Shown: positions 37,859 to 46,161 of the stretch, piece by piece
Layout of the letters: each line of letters starts with the position of its first letter
How positions within the stretch are numbered: the stretch's first letter is position 1
NCBI RefSeq assembly: GCF_018271995.1
Contig: NZ_JAGUCO010000005.1
Coordinates: forward strand, 1 to 64,000
Source: Carboxylicivirga linearis
GTDB taxonomy: Bacteria > Bacteroidota > Bacteroidia > Bacteroidales > Marinilabiliaceae
Direction of reading: 5' to 3'
Length of the DNA stretch: 64,000 nt
Program-made: the position numbers and the translations under genes
The notes under the pieces: generated by a model
What the model was told of the DNA's origin: nothing
The model's database searches: none
What the model saw: the letters and a program-made list of their open reading frames with translations, nothing else

Positions 37859-39376
37859 ATGAAAAAGAATTACCTGATTATAATGTTGCTGATGATAGCC
37901 GCAATTTCGGCACATGCAACAGACTATTACGTGGCAACAACGGGAAGTGATTCCAATACCGGAACATCGTTGGATGAGCCGTTTGCTAAGGTAACTACCG
38001 CTATTAGTAAGGCGGTTGCCGGAGATGTTATTTATATTCGTGAAGGTGAGTATAAATATGCTGCTAAAATTAGTTTAAGCCGCAATGGAACAGCGGAAAG
38101 TCCTATTCAAATGATGGCTTATCAAAAAGAAAAGGTCATTATCGATTTCTCTGATATGGCATTAAGCAGCAGTAACCGTGGTTTTAGCTTAAGTGGCGAT
38201 TATTGGATAATCAAGGATTTGGTAGTTCGCAGGGCCGGAGATAATGGTATGTTTATATCGGGTAGTTTCAATACCGTCGAAAATTGTATTTTTTACGAAA
38301 ATCAGGACACCGGTTTGCAATTAGGAAACGGAGCTGCCGAAAACAATATTATTAATTGCGATAGTTATGGTAATGCTGATCCAACCGATTATGGCGATGC
38401 AGATGGTTTTGCCTGTAAGATGAATGTAGGAAATAACAATTATTTCTACGGATGCCGTTCATGGTTGAACGTTGACGATGGCTGGGACGGTTATTTAAGA
38501 GATACCGATGATGTTAGTACTGTATTAGAAAATTGCTGGACCTGGATGAATGGCTATTTCCTTGACGGATCTGATGGTGGTGCAAGTGCAAATGGTAACG
38601 GATTTAAAGTGGGTGGAAGTGATGATAAAACGCTTATGCACAACTTTACCCTTATTAATTGTGTGGCCTTTGATAATAAAGCCAAAGGATTTGATCAGAA
38701 TAATAATAAAGGGGATATGTTCTTCTATAATAGTACATCATATCGAAACAAAGGATATAATTATTCTATACCCTATGCTGTAAACAGCGGAAAAGAAGCA
38801 GAGGTTATCAATTCAATTTCGGTGGATGGAAGTAGTAAGGTCAAATTAAATTATGCACTTCAACAAACCAACAGCTGGAGTAGTGGTTTTACCTGTACTG
38901 AAAATGATTTTGTTAGCCTTGATACAACTGGTGTTTCTGGGCCACGCAAGGCAGATGGTAGTTTGCCCGATCTGGATGTTTTTAAACTGGCTGAAGGAAG
39001 CGATTTGATTGATGGTGGTACCGATTTGGGATACGATTACTTTGGTGAGGCACCGGATTTAGGGGCTTTTGAAACAAATTATAATGGAACAGGTATTTTT
39101 AATCCAGAAACGGATGAAGATATTTACCAACCGGTTTTGCACGGTAACCCTGTTGCTTCAAAACTCCGTTTTAGTTACGAAGCTGGCGAATTACCATTAA
39201 AAGTTACAGTTACCATAGTTTCTGTAAACGGTACAGTTATGGATCAAAAAGAGTTGCCAGCCAAGGCATCCAGGTGCTATGGTGAAATGAATATAGCAGA
39301 TTATTCCAAAGGGGTGTATGTACTGCAATTGAGCTCTTCAAAAGGAAATCAGGGGGTATTGTTTATAAAGCAATAG
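37859..39376 (+). CDS. Pectate lyase (PL9) with T9SS sorting domain
   Basis: 505 residues, signal peptide to residue ~20. The ten-coil beta-helix of polysaccharide lyase family 9 is recognisable by GDADGFACK and NVDDGWDGY. Asp182, Asp206, Asp207 and Asp210 have the same relative spacing (0, 24, 25, 28) as the calcium ligands of the Pel9A family reference, and Lys250 in GNGFKVGG sits where the catalytic lysine is expected. It should cleave polygalacturonate with calcium. The last ~85 residues (VLHGNPVASKLRFSY ... YSKGVYVLQLSSS) are a type A sorting domain, so this enzyme is secreted by the type IX system, unlike the two PL1 enzymes. It follows uxaA by 46 bp and has its own terminator. Confidence 0.9.
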   Translation: MKKNYLIIMLLMIAAISAHATDYYVATTGSDSNTGTSLDEPFAKVTTAISKAVAGDVIYIREGEYKYAAKISLSRNGTAESPIQMMAYQKEKVIIDFSDMALSSSNRGFSLSGDYWIIKDLVVRRAGDNGMFISGSFNTVENCIFYENQDTGLQLGNGAAENNIINCDSYGNADPTDYGDADGFACKMNVGNNNYFYGCRSWLNVDDGWDGYLRDTDDVSTVLENCWTWMNGYFLDGSDGGASANGNGFKVGGSDDKTLMHNFTLINCVAFDNKAKGFDQNNNKGDMFFYNSTSYRNKGYNYSIPYAVNSGKEAEVINSISVDGSSKVKLNYALQQTNSWSSGFTCTENDFVSLDTTGVSGPRKADGSLPDLDVFKLAEGSDLIDGGTDLGYDYFGEAPDLGAFETNYNGTGIFNPETDEDIYQPVLHGNPVASKLRFSYEAGELPLKVTVTIVSVNGTVMDQKELPAKASRCYGEMNIADYSKGVYVLQLSSSKGNQGVLFIKQ

Positions 39377-39398
39377 AATGCTTAATTCATAGAATCAC

Positions 39399-39434
39399 AA
39401 GCCTGTAGTATACGTTTCTGCGGGCTTTTTTTAT
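39399..39434 (+). terminator. Terminator after the PL9 gene
   Basis: The 10-bp stem aagcctgtag/ctgcgggctt (two G-T type pairs) is followed by tttttatctt. It lies 23 bp after the PL9 stop. Confidence 0.85.
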
Positions 39435-39840
39435 CTTTAAAAGCGTTGCCCGAACACCTCAAAGTACATTTCAACGGCATAAAAGTAACTTACTTGGGGG
39501 GGGAGCGCTTCTCTGGTCCTTAAAAGTGACTTACCAATGGGCATAAGTGGCTTCTTGCCCTGTAATTCCCTAAAATAGCTTGACAGATTTTACATTAATA
39601 GAGGGTGTTCAAATAACTGTATCAATAACAACTTTGAAAAGTGCTTTTCAGATTTATGTCTTTATAGAAATGAGTTTCGTATTTATAAATCATCTGTTTA
39701 CTCGTATAATGAATACAATAACCTTAAAATAATCATTTGACCCCCTTGTTCTGATAGATTGTCACTCACTAAAAGCCCGGGTAATAGGTACATTGCAAAG
39801 AGTACAAACTTTTTTATTAATAACTAAAATCAGAATGATT
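39435..39840. other. Non-coding interval with a G8 tract and imperfect short repeats
   Basis: No credible gene. There are three diverged copies of an aaaagtgacttacc-like unit at about 39479-39560, and an uninterrupted run of eight G at 39496-39503, unusual for this AT-rich DNA. The right part should contain the promoter of the gene starting at 39841, but no consensus pair is evident. Confidence 0.45.
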
Positions 39841-40554
39841 ATGAAAAAAATTTACGTAACCTTACTATGTGCTTTTTGCGCAATTTATTCTTATGGACAA
39901 GAGTGGAACTTTAGTGATGCCGAGTTTACAGGTTTAATTGCTGAAGGTTCAACAAGTGTTGATATAGTAGAAAATCAAACTATATCAGGACTTACTTTTC
40001 ATTGTACTGCAGAAAAAGACATTACACTTCAGGAGAATAGCAAATCAATTGATGGATATGAATTTACTCATCGCCTTAAGTTTAATGGTTCAGGCACATG
40101 GGATGATGATAATGTAACTACTGTTGGACGTATATTATCTTTTAGTGTAGATGGACCTAAATTAATAACTGTTTATGGTATGACATCATCTTCATCTTCA
40201 GAACGCAATCTTTTGTTTACAGTTGATGGTAAACAAACAGAGATTGGTCGTTTTACTCATGTTGGTGGTGACATAGGTAAATACGAATTTAATTATACTG
40301 GTGAGGCTAACACTATCTATGTATTTTCAGAAAGTAGTGGTTTTAATATTTATGCTTTAAAAGTTGCAACTGCAACAGCCATTGATGATGTTAAGGTGCT
40401 TAAAGAAGTAATTAAAACGCAATATTATAGTATTAATGGAGTATTGGTTTCAACCAGCTATGATGTATTACCAAAAGGTATTTATATCAAACAGGATCTT
40501 TTCGAAGATGGAACCAGTAAAACAACCAAAGTAAGTAAAACAAGTGCTTGGTAA
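39841..40554 (+). CDS. Secreted stand-alone jelly-roll-like module, probably carbohydrate-binding
   Basis: 237 residues from the ATG at 39841, which is followed by a clean signal peptide (MKKIYVTLLCAFCAIYSYGQ). An in-frame upstream start at 39793 would put 16 residues before it and spoil the signal. The body (~22-180: EWNFSDAEFTGLIAEGS ... YEFTHRLKFNGSGTWD ... NTIYVFSESSGFNIYALKVA) is a beta-rich module that I know as an accessory part attached to pectate lyases in Bacteroidota. Here there is no catalytic domain. The end (YYSINGVLVST ... LPKGIYIKQD) resembles a shortened type IX sorting domain. Likely a secreted pectin-binding accessory protein; this is inference. Confidence 0.65.
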   Translation: MKKIYVTLLCAFCAIYSYGQEWNFSDAEFTGLIAEGSTSVDIVENQTISGLTFHCTAEKDITLQENSKSIDGYEFTHRLKFNGSGTWDDDNVTTVGRILSFSVDGPKLITVYGMTSSSSSERNLLFTVDGKQTEIGRFTHVGGDIGKYEFNYTGEANTIYVFSESSGFNIYALKVATATAIDDVKVLKEVIKTQYYSINGVLVSTSYDVLPKGIYIKQDLFEDGTSKTTKVSKTSAW

Positions 40555-40576
40555 ACTCTCATAGGATTTTTATCGG

Positions 40577-40602
40577 GGCGCTCCGAAGGGAGCGCCTTTT
40601 TT
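40577..40602 (+). terminator. Terminator after the secreted module gene
   Basis: The 8-bp GC stem ggcgctcc/ggagcgcc with a gaag tetraloop is followed by six T. It lies 22 bp after the stop. Confidence 0.92.
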
Positions 40603-40614
40603 CATGCATAAAAA

Positions 40615-40640
40615 ACGAGGCAGCTAGTTAGCTGCCTCGT
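40615..40640 (-). terminator. Terminator of the uxaE end of the minus-strand cluster
   Basis: A perfect 10-bp stem acgaggcagc/gctgcctcgt with a 6-base loop. A-rich sequence on the left reads as a T-run on the minus strand, and a T-run also lies on the right, so it can act in both directions. Confidence 0.85.
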
Positions 40641-40667
40641 TTTTATTGTATAATTATAAACTACTTC

Positions 40668-41921
40668 TTAATTAAGATTGAATAGACGTTTTAAATGGCG
40701 ATCGTATATATTTTCAAATACACAATTACCAATAATGTCAGAATGTTTCTTTAACAAAGGTAGGTACACATCTGATTGCTGCGCTGCAAGTTTATAAGCA
40801 ACATGTACTAACTGACGCATATTAGAATTGTACTGCGGATGATCTGGAATATGGCGAATGGCATTGGCCATGTCATCAGCGCTCCAGTCGGCAATGGTAT
40901 CTTTATCGGGTAATTGATCTGTTTTAATATCTATTACATCGGCATAAGGAGCGCATAATTCGTCAATCTTATCCAGTGCTTTTCCATACAAATCCTTTAT
41001 GAATTGAAGTGCTTCACCACCTGCCATTGATAAGCCAATTACTTCCTCAAGCCACGTTGTACCAGCTGTTTTAACATGTATTCCTTTATCCAGCTTTTTA
41101 ATAATATTTCCAATATGGGGATAGATAGAGAATTTATCAGATCCGGAGTGAACGCTTAATTTAATTTCTGCAGGTAGCCCGAATTCAGCAACACATTGAT
41201 CCAGTACCATCAAATCCTGTTCAAATTCCTTGGCAAAATCCAATGGATTACCCGTATAATCTACACCTTTATTAAAACGACCCGAGAACTTTGGTGCAAT
41301 GGTTTGAACCGGTATGTTTTCGGCTGCTAACATCTTTAAGATGAAAAATAGCTCTATTGGAGTTTGAGGTTTGGGTACTTCGTCCATTGAAACCTCAGTT
41401 ATAAAGTTTCCTTTACCTTTGTCGTTTTCAATGATTTTATATATCTCGCCAGCCTTTTTTGCAGCAAATAAATACTGTCTGGCTATTTTTTTTATGTCCT
41501 CACGAGAAACCTCAAAGGGTTCGGCAATACCATTAATGGTTACTTTGCCAATATAAATAGAACAGCTGTCAACAAATGCTTCCAGATCCGATTCATCAGA
41601 TGGCTCGCCTATATATCCGGCTACATCAATGGTGAAAAAATCGGCTGATGGTAAAAAGCGATCTACGGTTTCCAGGTTAATATGGTCGGCATCTACAAAA
41701 TATAGATTATCCCAACCTTGAGCTTTAACACTGGCATCAGCCTCTACTCTTACGTCATCAGGATGCGTACCAATGGTAATATGTTCGCGGTTAGATTTAT
41801 TCCAAACCGGGCAAATGTCGTAACCCAGTTCATGTACCTTCATAACAGCTTTTAACTGTGCTTCGCCTTGATGGCCAAAACGGTCGCCAACGCCAAATGA
41901 GTACTTTGATAATTTTTTCAT
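40668..41921 (-). CDS. uxaE: Tagaturonate epimerase UxaE
   Basis: 417 residues from the ATG at 41921 (MKKLSKYSFGVGDRFGHQGE); a GTG eight codons upstream is possible but less likely. The N-terminal FGVGDRFGHQGEAQL, central PKFSGRFNKGVDYTGN and SVHSGSDKFSIYPHIG segments are those of the UxaE family, a metal-dependent C3-epimerase interconverting tagaturonate and fructuronate. It links the galacturonate branch (UxaB/UxaA) with the glucuronate branch (the SDR-type UxuB at 48635-49474). It lies 100 bp downstream of a LacI gene on the same strand and is the last gene of the minus-strand series. Cytoplasmic. The family is assigned by motif recall. Confidence 0.88.
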   Translation of the reverse strand: MKKLSKYSFGVGDRFGHQGEAQLKAVMKVHELGYDICPVWNKSNREHITIGTHPDDVRVEADASVKAQGWDNLYFVDADHINLETVDRFLPSADFFTIDVAGYIGEPSDESDLEAFVDSCSIYIGKVTINGIAEPFEVSREDIKKIARQYLFAAKKAGEIYKIIENDKGKGNFITEVSMDEVPKPQTPIELFFILKMLAAENIPVQTIAPKFSGRFNKGVDYTGNPLDFAKEFEQDLMVLDQCVAEFGLPAEIKLSVHSGSDKFSIYPHIGNIIKKLDKGIHVKTAGTTWLEEVIGLSMAGGEALQFIKDLYGKALDKIDELCAPYADVIDIKTDQLPDKDTIADWSADDMANAIRHIPDHPQYNSNMRQLVHVAYKLAAQQSDVYLPLLKKHSDIIGNCVFENIYDRHLKRLFNLN

Positions 41922-42021
41922 AACTGTTGATTTATTTAGTTTCACTAATATGCCTGTGGCATTAGGTTTTATTTTAGTTTGTTATAACCTTGTCTGGGGG
42001 TTATATCAATTACCCTTTTCC

Positions 42022-43074
42022 CTAAAATAATCCCATATTTTCAGCATTGATAATATCAATGGGCTGAAATTCCTTTTTTTCAGGAATTGTGTTAAATGTC
42101 AGATAATCAAACAGCTTTTTAAAAGCTTTTTCAGCTTGTTCAACCGGACGTTGACCAATTAAAAATTGAATCACTCGTCGTTGCAGGTAGGTTACATTTT
42201 TACCAAATAATTCATATCCTACCAAAAATATTTCTCTTAAACCTTTTTGATTAAGGTATTCGGCAACAGCATAGGTTCTGGAACTTGAAACCAAAATGGC
42301 ACCTATATTGTTTGATTGGTTAAAAATTGGATCCAGTACATTACTAACAACATCAGCTTGTGCCGTAGGTATTTCAATACTTATTTTCTTTCCTATATTT
42401 ATTCCAGCATCCATAAAATAGCTTAAGAAACCTTGGTTTCGACTATTCAAGTGTTCGGTATTTTCTAAATTTTTAGCCGTGTTAACAATTAAAATGTCTT
42501 TATCTCGACTAATGCCCATATCAATCAGACTTGCCGCTACTCTGCCGCTCTGAAAGGCATCTTCTCCTAAAAAGGCGAGACAATTGGTATTATTGATAAA
42601 TGTATCAATAAATACGTATGGAATATTTGCATCATCGAGCTGATGGCAGAAGGTGTCTGATTCTTTTTTCATGATGGGGGCAAAAATCACACCTCTGGGA
42701 TTCCATTCCCTAATTTCGTTTGTTTTTGCTTCAAAATCAGATGTGTTATACATCTCGTAACGATAAAAGCGTGTTTGTACAGTATAGGGTTGAACTGCTT
42801 CAACGGCTTTTTGTATTCCTACCGGGTGTTGATCCCAAAAAAGGTTATCACCATAACTTTGTGGTATTAGAATGGCAATCCGATAGGCAGTGGGTGATTT
42901 AAGAGCTTGTGCAGCAATATTGGGTTGATAATTCAGTTCTCTGGCAATTTTTAAGATGCGTTGTTTAGTGTCTGCTTTAACTTCGCCTCTGTTGTGTAAA
43001 ACCCTGTCAACCGTACCAATGGAAACTCCCGCTTTTTCTGCTATATCCTTAATTCGGATTCTTCTGCCGTTCAT
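42022..43074 (-). CDS. LacI family transcriptional regulator of hexuronate genes
   Basis: 350 residues. The N-terminal helix-turn-helix IRIKDIAEKAGVSIGTVDRV is followed by the hinge helix NIAAQALKSP and a periplasmic-binding-protein-like ligand domain (AILIPQSYGDNLFWDQHPVG ... GYELFGKNVTYLQRR). The ligand domain is of the ribose/psicose-binding type rather than the type in the LacI protein at 53125, so the two probably sense different molecules. It sits between the hexuronate carrier gene (70 bp upstream, with a hairpin between) and uxaE (100 bp downstream). It likely represses the uxaE and/or carrier operon in response to a uronate intermediate; the effector is unknown. Confidence 0.88.
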   Translation of the reverse strand: MNGRRIRIKDIAEKAGVSIGTVDRVLHNRGEVKADTKQRILKIARELNYQPNIAAQALKSPTAYRIAILIPQSYGDNLFWDQHPVGIQKAVEAVQPYTVQTRFYRYEMYNTSDFEAKTNEIREWNPRGVIFAPIMKKESDTFCHQLDDANIPYVFIDTFINNTNCLAFLGEDAFQSGRVAASLIDMGISRDKDILIVNTAKNLENTEHLNSRNQGFLSYFMDAGINIGKKISIEIPTAQADVVSNVLDPIFNQSNNIGAILVSSSRTYAVAEYLNQKGLREIFLVGYELFGKNVTYLQRRVIQFLIGQRPVEQAEKAFKKLFDYLTFNTIPEKKEFQPIDIINAENMGLF

Positions 43075-43090
43075 AGATCTTTTATGGGAA

Positions 43091-43113
43091 ACCGGGAGCT
43101 ATAAGCTCCCGGT
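43091..43113 (-). terminator. Strong intercistronic hairpin between carrier and LacI genes
   Basis: A perfect 10-bp stem accgggagct/agctcccggt with a 3-base loop. On the minus strand it is followed only by ttcccataaaa, so it may be a weak terminator or an mRNA-stabilising stem rather than a full stop. Confidence 0.5.
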
Positions 43114-43144
43114 ACATTATTTAATTTTTAGTTAGAATAATAAA

Positions 43145-44668
43145 TTATTCTACAACAATTGGTTTGTATTGTGGTACTAAGCTCTTCATGATTACCCAAC
43201 CTATTAAATAAGCTACAGCACAAATTGAGAAGATAATGAAATAACCAGAAGGTTTTCCTTCAAAACCCAAGAAATTCATTGGTTCTCTTACAAATTGAGC
43301 ACCTTTCTCTAATAGTTCAGTAGTCATAGGAACCTCAATATTATCTACCAATGTAGATCCGGCTGAGTAGTCAAATAAAAGACCTGATCCTTTATTGATG
43401 AATGCTGAACCAATACCTCCAGCCATACCACCAATTCCTGTGATAGTTGCAATAGATGACTTTGGGAACATATCACCAATAGTTGAGAAGATATTAGCTG
43501 ACCATGCCTGGTGAGCCGCTCCTGCAATACCAATTATAATGATAGGGAACCAGTACGAATAAGCACCCAATGGCTGAGCTAATAAAGCCAACAGTGGGAA
43601 GAAAGCAAAAATCAACATTGATTTCATACGTCCTGCATAAGGATTCATACCTTTCTTATCAACAAAGTAGGTTGGTAACCATCCTCCAATAATAGATAGC
43701 AATGTAATTGCATATAATACAAATAATAAAATTTGTGCCATTCCGGTATCCGATGTTAATCCGTAAACATCACTGATATAGGCAGGAGTCCAGAACAAAT
43801 AGAACCACCAAACACCGTCGGTCATGAATTTACCAACAACGAATGCCCAGGTTTGCTTGTATTTGAAGCTGTCCCAGAAACCAATTTTACCTTCTGCTTT
43901 TTCTGTTTTTACATCAGAGCTTTTTACTTCAGCTTCATCCTGGTTAATGTATTCTAATTCTGCAGAATTTACCTTTGGGTGTTCATGAGGTTTTTTATAC
44001 ATAAAAACCCAGAATCCCATCCAGATGAATCCTAAAGCTCCAATTAGAATAAATGCCATTTCCCATCCGTAATAGTGAGCAATAACAGGAATTACTAATG
44101 GTGATGCTAAAGCTCCAACTGTTGCACCTGCGTTAAAGATACTGGTTGCATAAGCACGGTCTTTCTTTGGAAAGTATTCAGCGGTTGTTTTAATGGCAGC
44201 AGGGAAGTTACCTGCCTCACCAATTGCTAAAACAAAGCGTGCAAAAATGAACAAGGTTACACTAACGCTAACAATGAGTCCAACATCTTTTACTTTCTCA
44301 ATTGCATGAAGGGCGCCTTCAAATCCAACAAACCATTCTCCTGCTACGATACCTGATGTAGCAATTCCGCAGAATGCATGTAGTATAGCACCTACAGACC
44401 ATACTCCAATAGCCCAAAGAAATCCTTTCTTGGTATCCATCCAGTCAACGAATCGACCAGCTACTAATAGTCCAATAGCATAAAATATGGAAAACAAGGC
44501 TGTAATATTACCATAGTCCGAGTCGGTCCAATGAAATTCAGGAGCAATAAAATCCTTCCAGGTTAAAGACAGTACCTGCCTGTCCAGGTAATTAATTGTT
44601 GTTGCAAAGAACAGAAGTGAACAGATTGCCCATCTGTAGTTCGTCATTTTGTTTTGGTTACTAGCCAT
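43145..44668 (-). CDS. MFS hexuronate-type transporter (ExuT-like)
   Basis: 507-residue inner-membrane protein with about 12 spans, of the anion:cation symporter branch of the major facilitator superfamily. Typical marks are YRWAICSLLFFATTINYLDR at the N-terminus, GEAGNFPAAIKTTAEYFPKK after span 4, and GIAGAAHQAWSANIFSTIGD in the second half. Family members import hexuronates, hexonates or related sugar acids with protons. A long extra loop near residues 95-130 is seen in Bacteroidota members. It is 17 bp after gnd in a tight unit pfkB-larA-gnd-carrier, so it may import gluconate or mannonate as easily as galacturonate; the sequence alone does not decide. Confidence 0.88.
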   Translation of the reverse strand: MASNQNKMTNYRWAICSLLFFATTINYLDRQVLSLTWKDFIAPEFHWTDSDYGNITALFSIFYAIGLLVAGRFVDWMDTKKGFLWAIGVWSVGAILHAFCGIATSGIVAGEWFVGFEGALHAIEKVKDVGLIVSVSVTLFIFARFVLAIGEAGNFPAAIKTTAEYFPKKDRAYATSIFNAGATVGALASPLVIPVIAHYYGWEMAFILIGALGFIWMGFWVFMYKKPHEHPKVNSAELEYINQDEAEVKSSDVKTEKAEGKIGFWDSFKYKQTWAFVVGKFMTDGVWWFYLFWTPAYISDVYGLTSDTGMAQILLFVLYAITLLSIIGGWLPTYFVDKKGMNPYAGRMKSMLIFAFFPLLALLAQPLGAYSYWFPIIIIGIAGAAHQAWSANIFSTIGDMFPKSSIATITGIGGMAGGIGSAFINKGSGLLFDYSAGSTLVDNIEVPMTTELLEKGAQFVREPMNFLGFEGKPSGYFIIFSICAVAYLIGWVIMKSLVPQYKPIVVE

Positions 44669-44685
44669 TTAGTCAGTATTTAAGT

Positions 44686-46140
44686 TTATACATTATAAGT
44701 CGTGGATGCGGTATCTCCTCCTCGTCCTGTCCAGTTGGTGTGGAAAAATTCCCCACGAGGTTTGTCAATACGTTCATATGTATGAGCTCCGAAATAATCG
44801 CGTTGAGCCTGTAGTAAATTGGCAGGCAAACGATCACAACGATATCCATCAAAATAATTTAAGGCAGTTGTCATTGCAGGAGCTGGAATTCCATTGGTTA
44901 AAGCTGCGGCAGCCACTCTTCTCCATCCGGCCTGAGCTTTTTCAACTTTATCTTTAAAATAAGGATCAAGTAATAAGTTGGCTAAACTATTATTGGCATC
45001 AAAAGCTTCTTTAATTTTACCTAAGAAAGCAGAGCGAATAATACAGCCGCCTCTCCACATTAAAGCTATTCCACCATAATTTAAATCCCAATTGTATTCC
45101 TTGGCAGCTTCTCGCATAAGAGCATAACCTTGTGCATACGATACAATTTTTGAAGCAAACAATGCATCGCGTAAATCATCAATTAATTGCTTTTTATCGC
45201 CAGTGAAAGTAGGGGTAGGGCCGCTTAATATTTTAGAGGCTTCAACACGTTCTTCTTTAACTGCCGATAGACAACGAGAGAAAACAGCTTCGCCAATTAG
45301 TGTTAAAGGAATACCTAAATCAAGAGCTGCTACTCCAGTCCATTTTCCGGTTCCTTTTTGTCCCGCTGTGTCTAAAATTTTATCAACCAGTGGTTCTCCG
45401 TCTTCATCTTTAAAGGCCAGGATGTCACGGGTAATTTCTATTAGGTAACTATCTAAGTCACCTGTATTCCATTCCTTGAATACTTCATGCATTTCGTCAG
45501 CCGACATGCCTAGCAGATCTTTCATAATCTGGTACGCTTCGGTAATCAATTGCATATCACCATATTCAATACCATTGTGTACCATTTTAACAAAATGACC
45601 GGCTCCGTCTTCACCAACCCAATCGCAGCAAGGCGATCCGTCTTCTACTTTGGCGGCAATTGATTGGAAAATTGGTTTTACCAATGGCCATGCTTCTTTT
45701 GATCCTCCCGGCATAATAGATGGACCTAATAAGGCTCCTTCTTCACCGCCGGAAACACCAGTTCCGATGTATAAAATTCCTTTTTCCTGTAAATATTTTG
45801 TACGTCGGTTAGTATCCGGGAAATGCGTATTACCACCATCAATTAAAACATCTCCTTTTTCAAGATAAGGAAGGATGGATTCAATGGTAGCATCAACTGC
45901 TGGTCCGGCTTTAATCATCAACATTATTTTGCGCGGACGTTCTAATGAAGCTACAAATTCTTCGAGATTATGTGCGCCTCTTATATTTTTATCTTTACCA
46001 CGATTGGCTAAGAATTTATCTACTTTTTCGGTTGAGCGGTTAAAAACACTAACCGTAAAACCTTTGCTTTCCATATTAAGTACAAGGTTTTCGCCCATTA
46101 CAGCCAAACCAACTAATCCTATGTCTGATAATGCTTTCAT
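44686..46140 (-). CDS. gnd: 6-phosphogluconate dehydrogenase, decarboxylating
   Basis: 484 residues, full length. The N-terminal dinucleotide site is [20 protein letters not shown], the substrate-binding block is [18 protein letters not shown], the catalytic lysine region is [19 protein letters not shown], and the C-terminus is [13 protein letters not shown]. It converts 6-phosphogluconate to ribulose 5-phosphate and CO2 with NAD(P)+. The enzyme belongs to the oxidative pentose phosphate route, yet here it lies inside a hexuronate cluster, 21 bp after a LarA-family gene and 17 bp before a sugar-acid carrier gene. No glucose-6-phosphate dehydrogenase or lactonase gene is present nearby, so its substrate here should come from another source. 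Confidence 0.96.
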   Translation of the reverse strand: MKALSDIGLVGLAVMGENLVLNMESKGFTVSVFNRSTEKVDKFLANRGKDKNIRGAHNLEEFVASLERPRKIMLMIKAGPAVDATIESILPYLEKGDVLIDGGNTHFPDTNRRTKYLQEKGILYIGTGVSGGEEGALLGPSIMPGGSKEAWPLVKPIFQSIAAKVEDGSPCCDWVGEDGAGHFVKMVHNGIEYGDMQLITEAYQIMKDLLGMSADEMHEVFKEWNTGDLDSYLIEITRDILAFKDEDGEPLVDKILDTAGQKGTGKWTGVAALDLGIPLTLIGEAVFSRCLSAVKEERVEASKILSGPTPTFTGDKKQLIDDLRDALFASKIVSYAQGYALMREAAKEYNWDLNYGGIALMWRGGCIIRSAFLGKIKEAFDANNSLANLLLDPYFKDKVEKAQAGWRRVAAAALTNGIPAPAMTTALNYFDGYRCDRLPANLLQAQRDYFGAHTYERIDKPRGEFFHTNWTGRGGDTASTTYNV

Positions 46141-46161
46141 ACTTCTTGAAGGTTATTTTTA

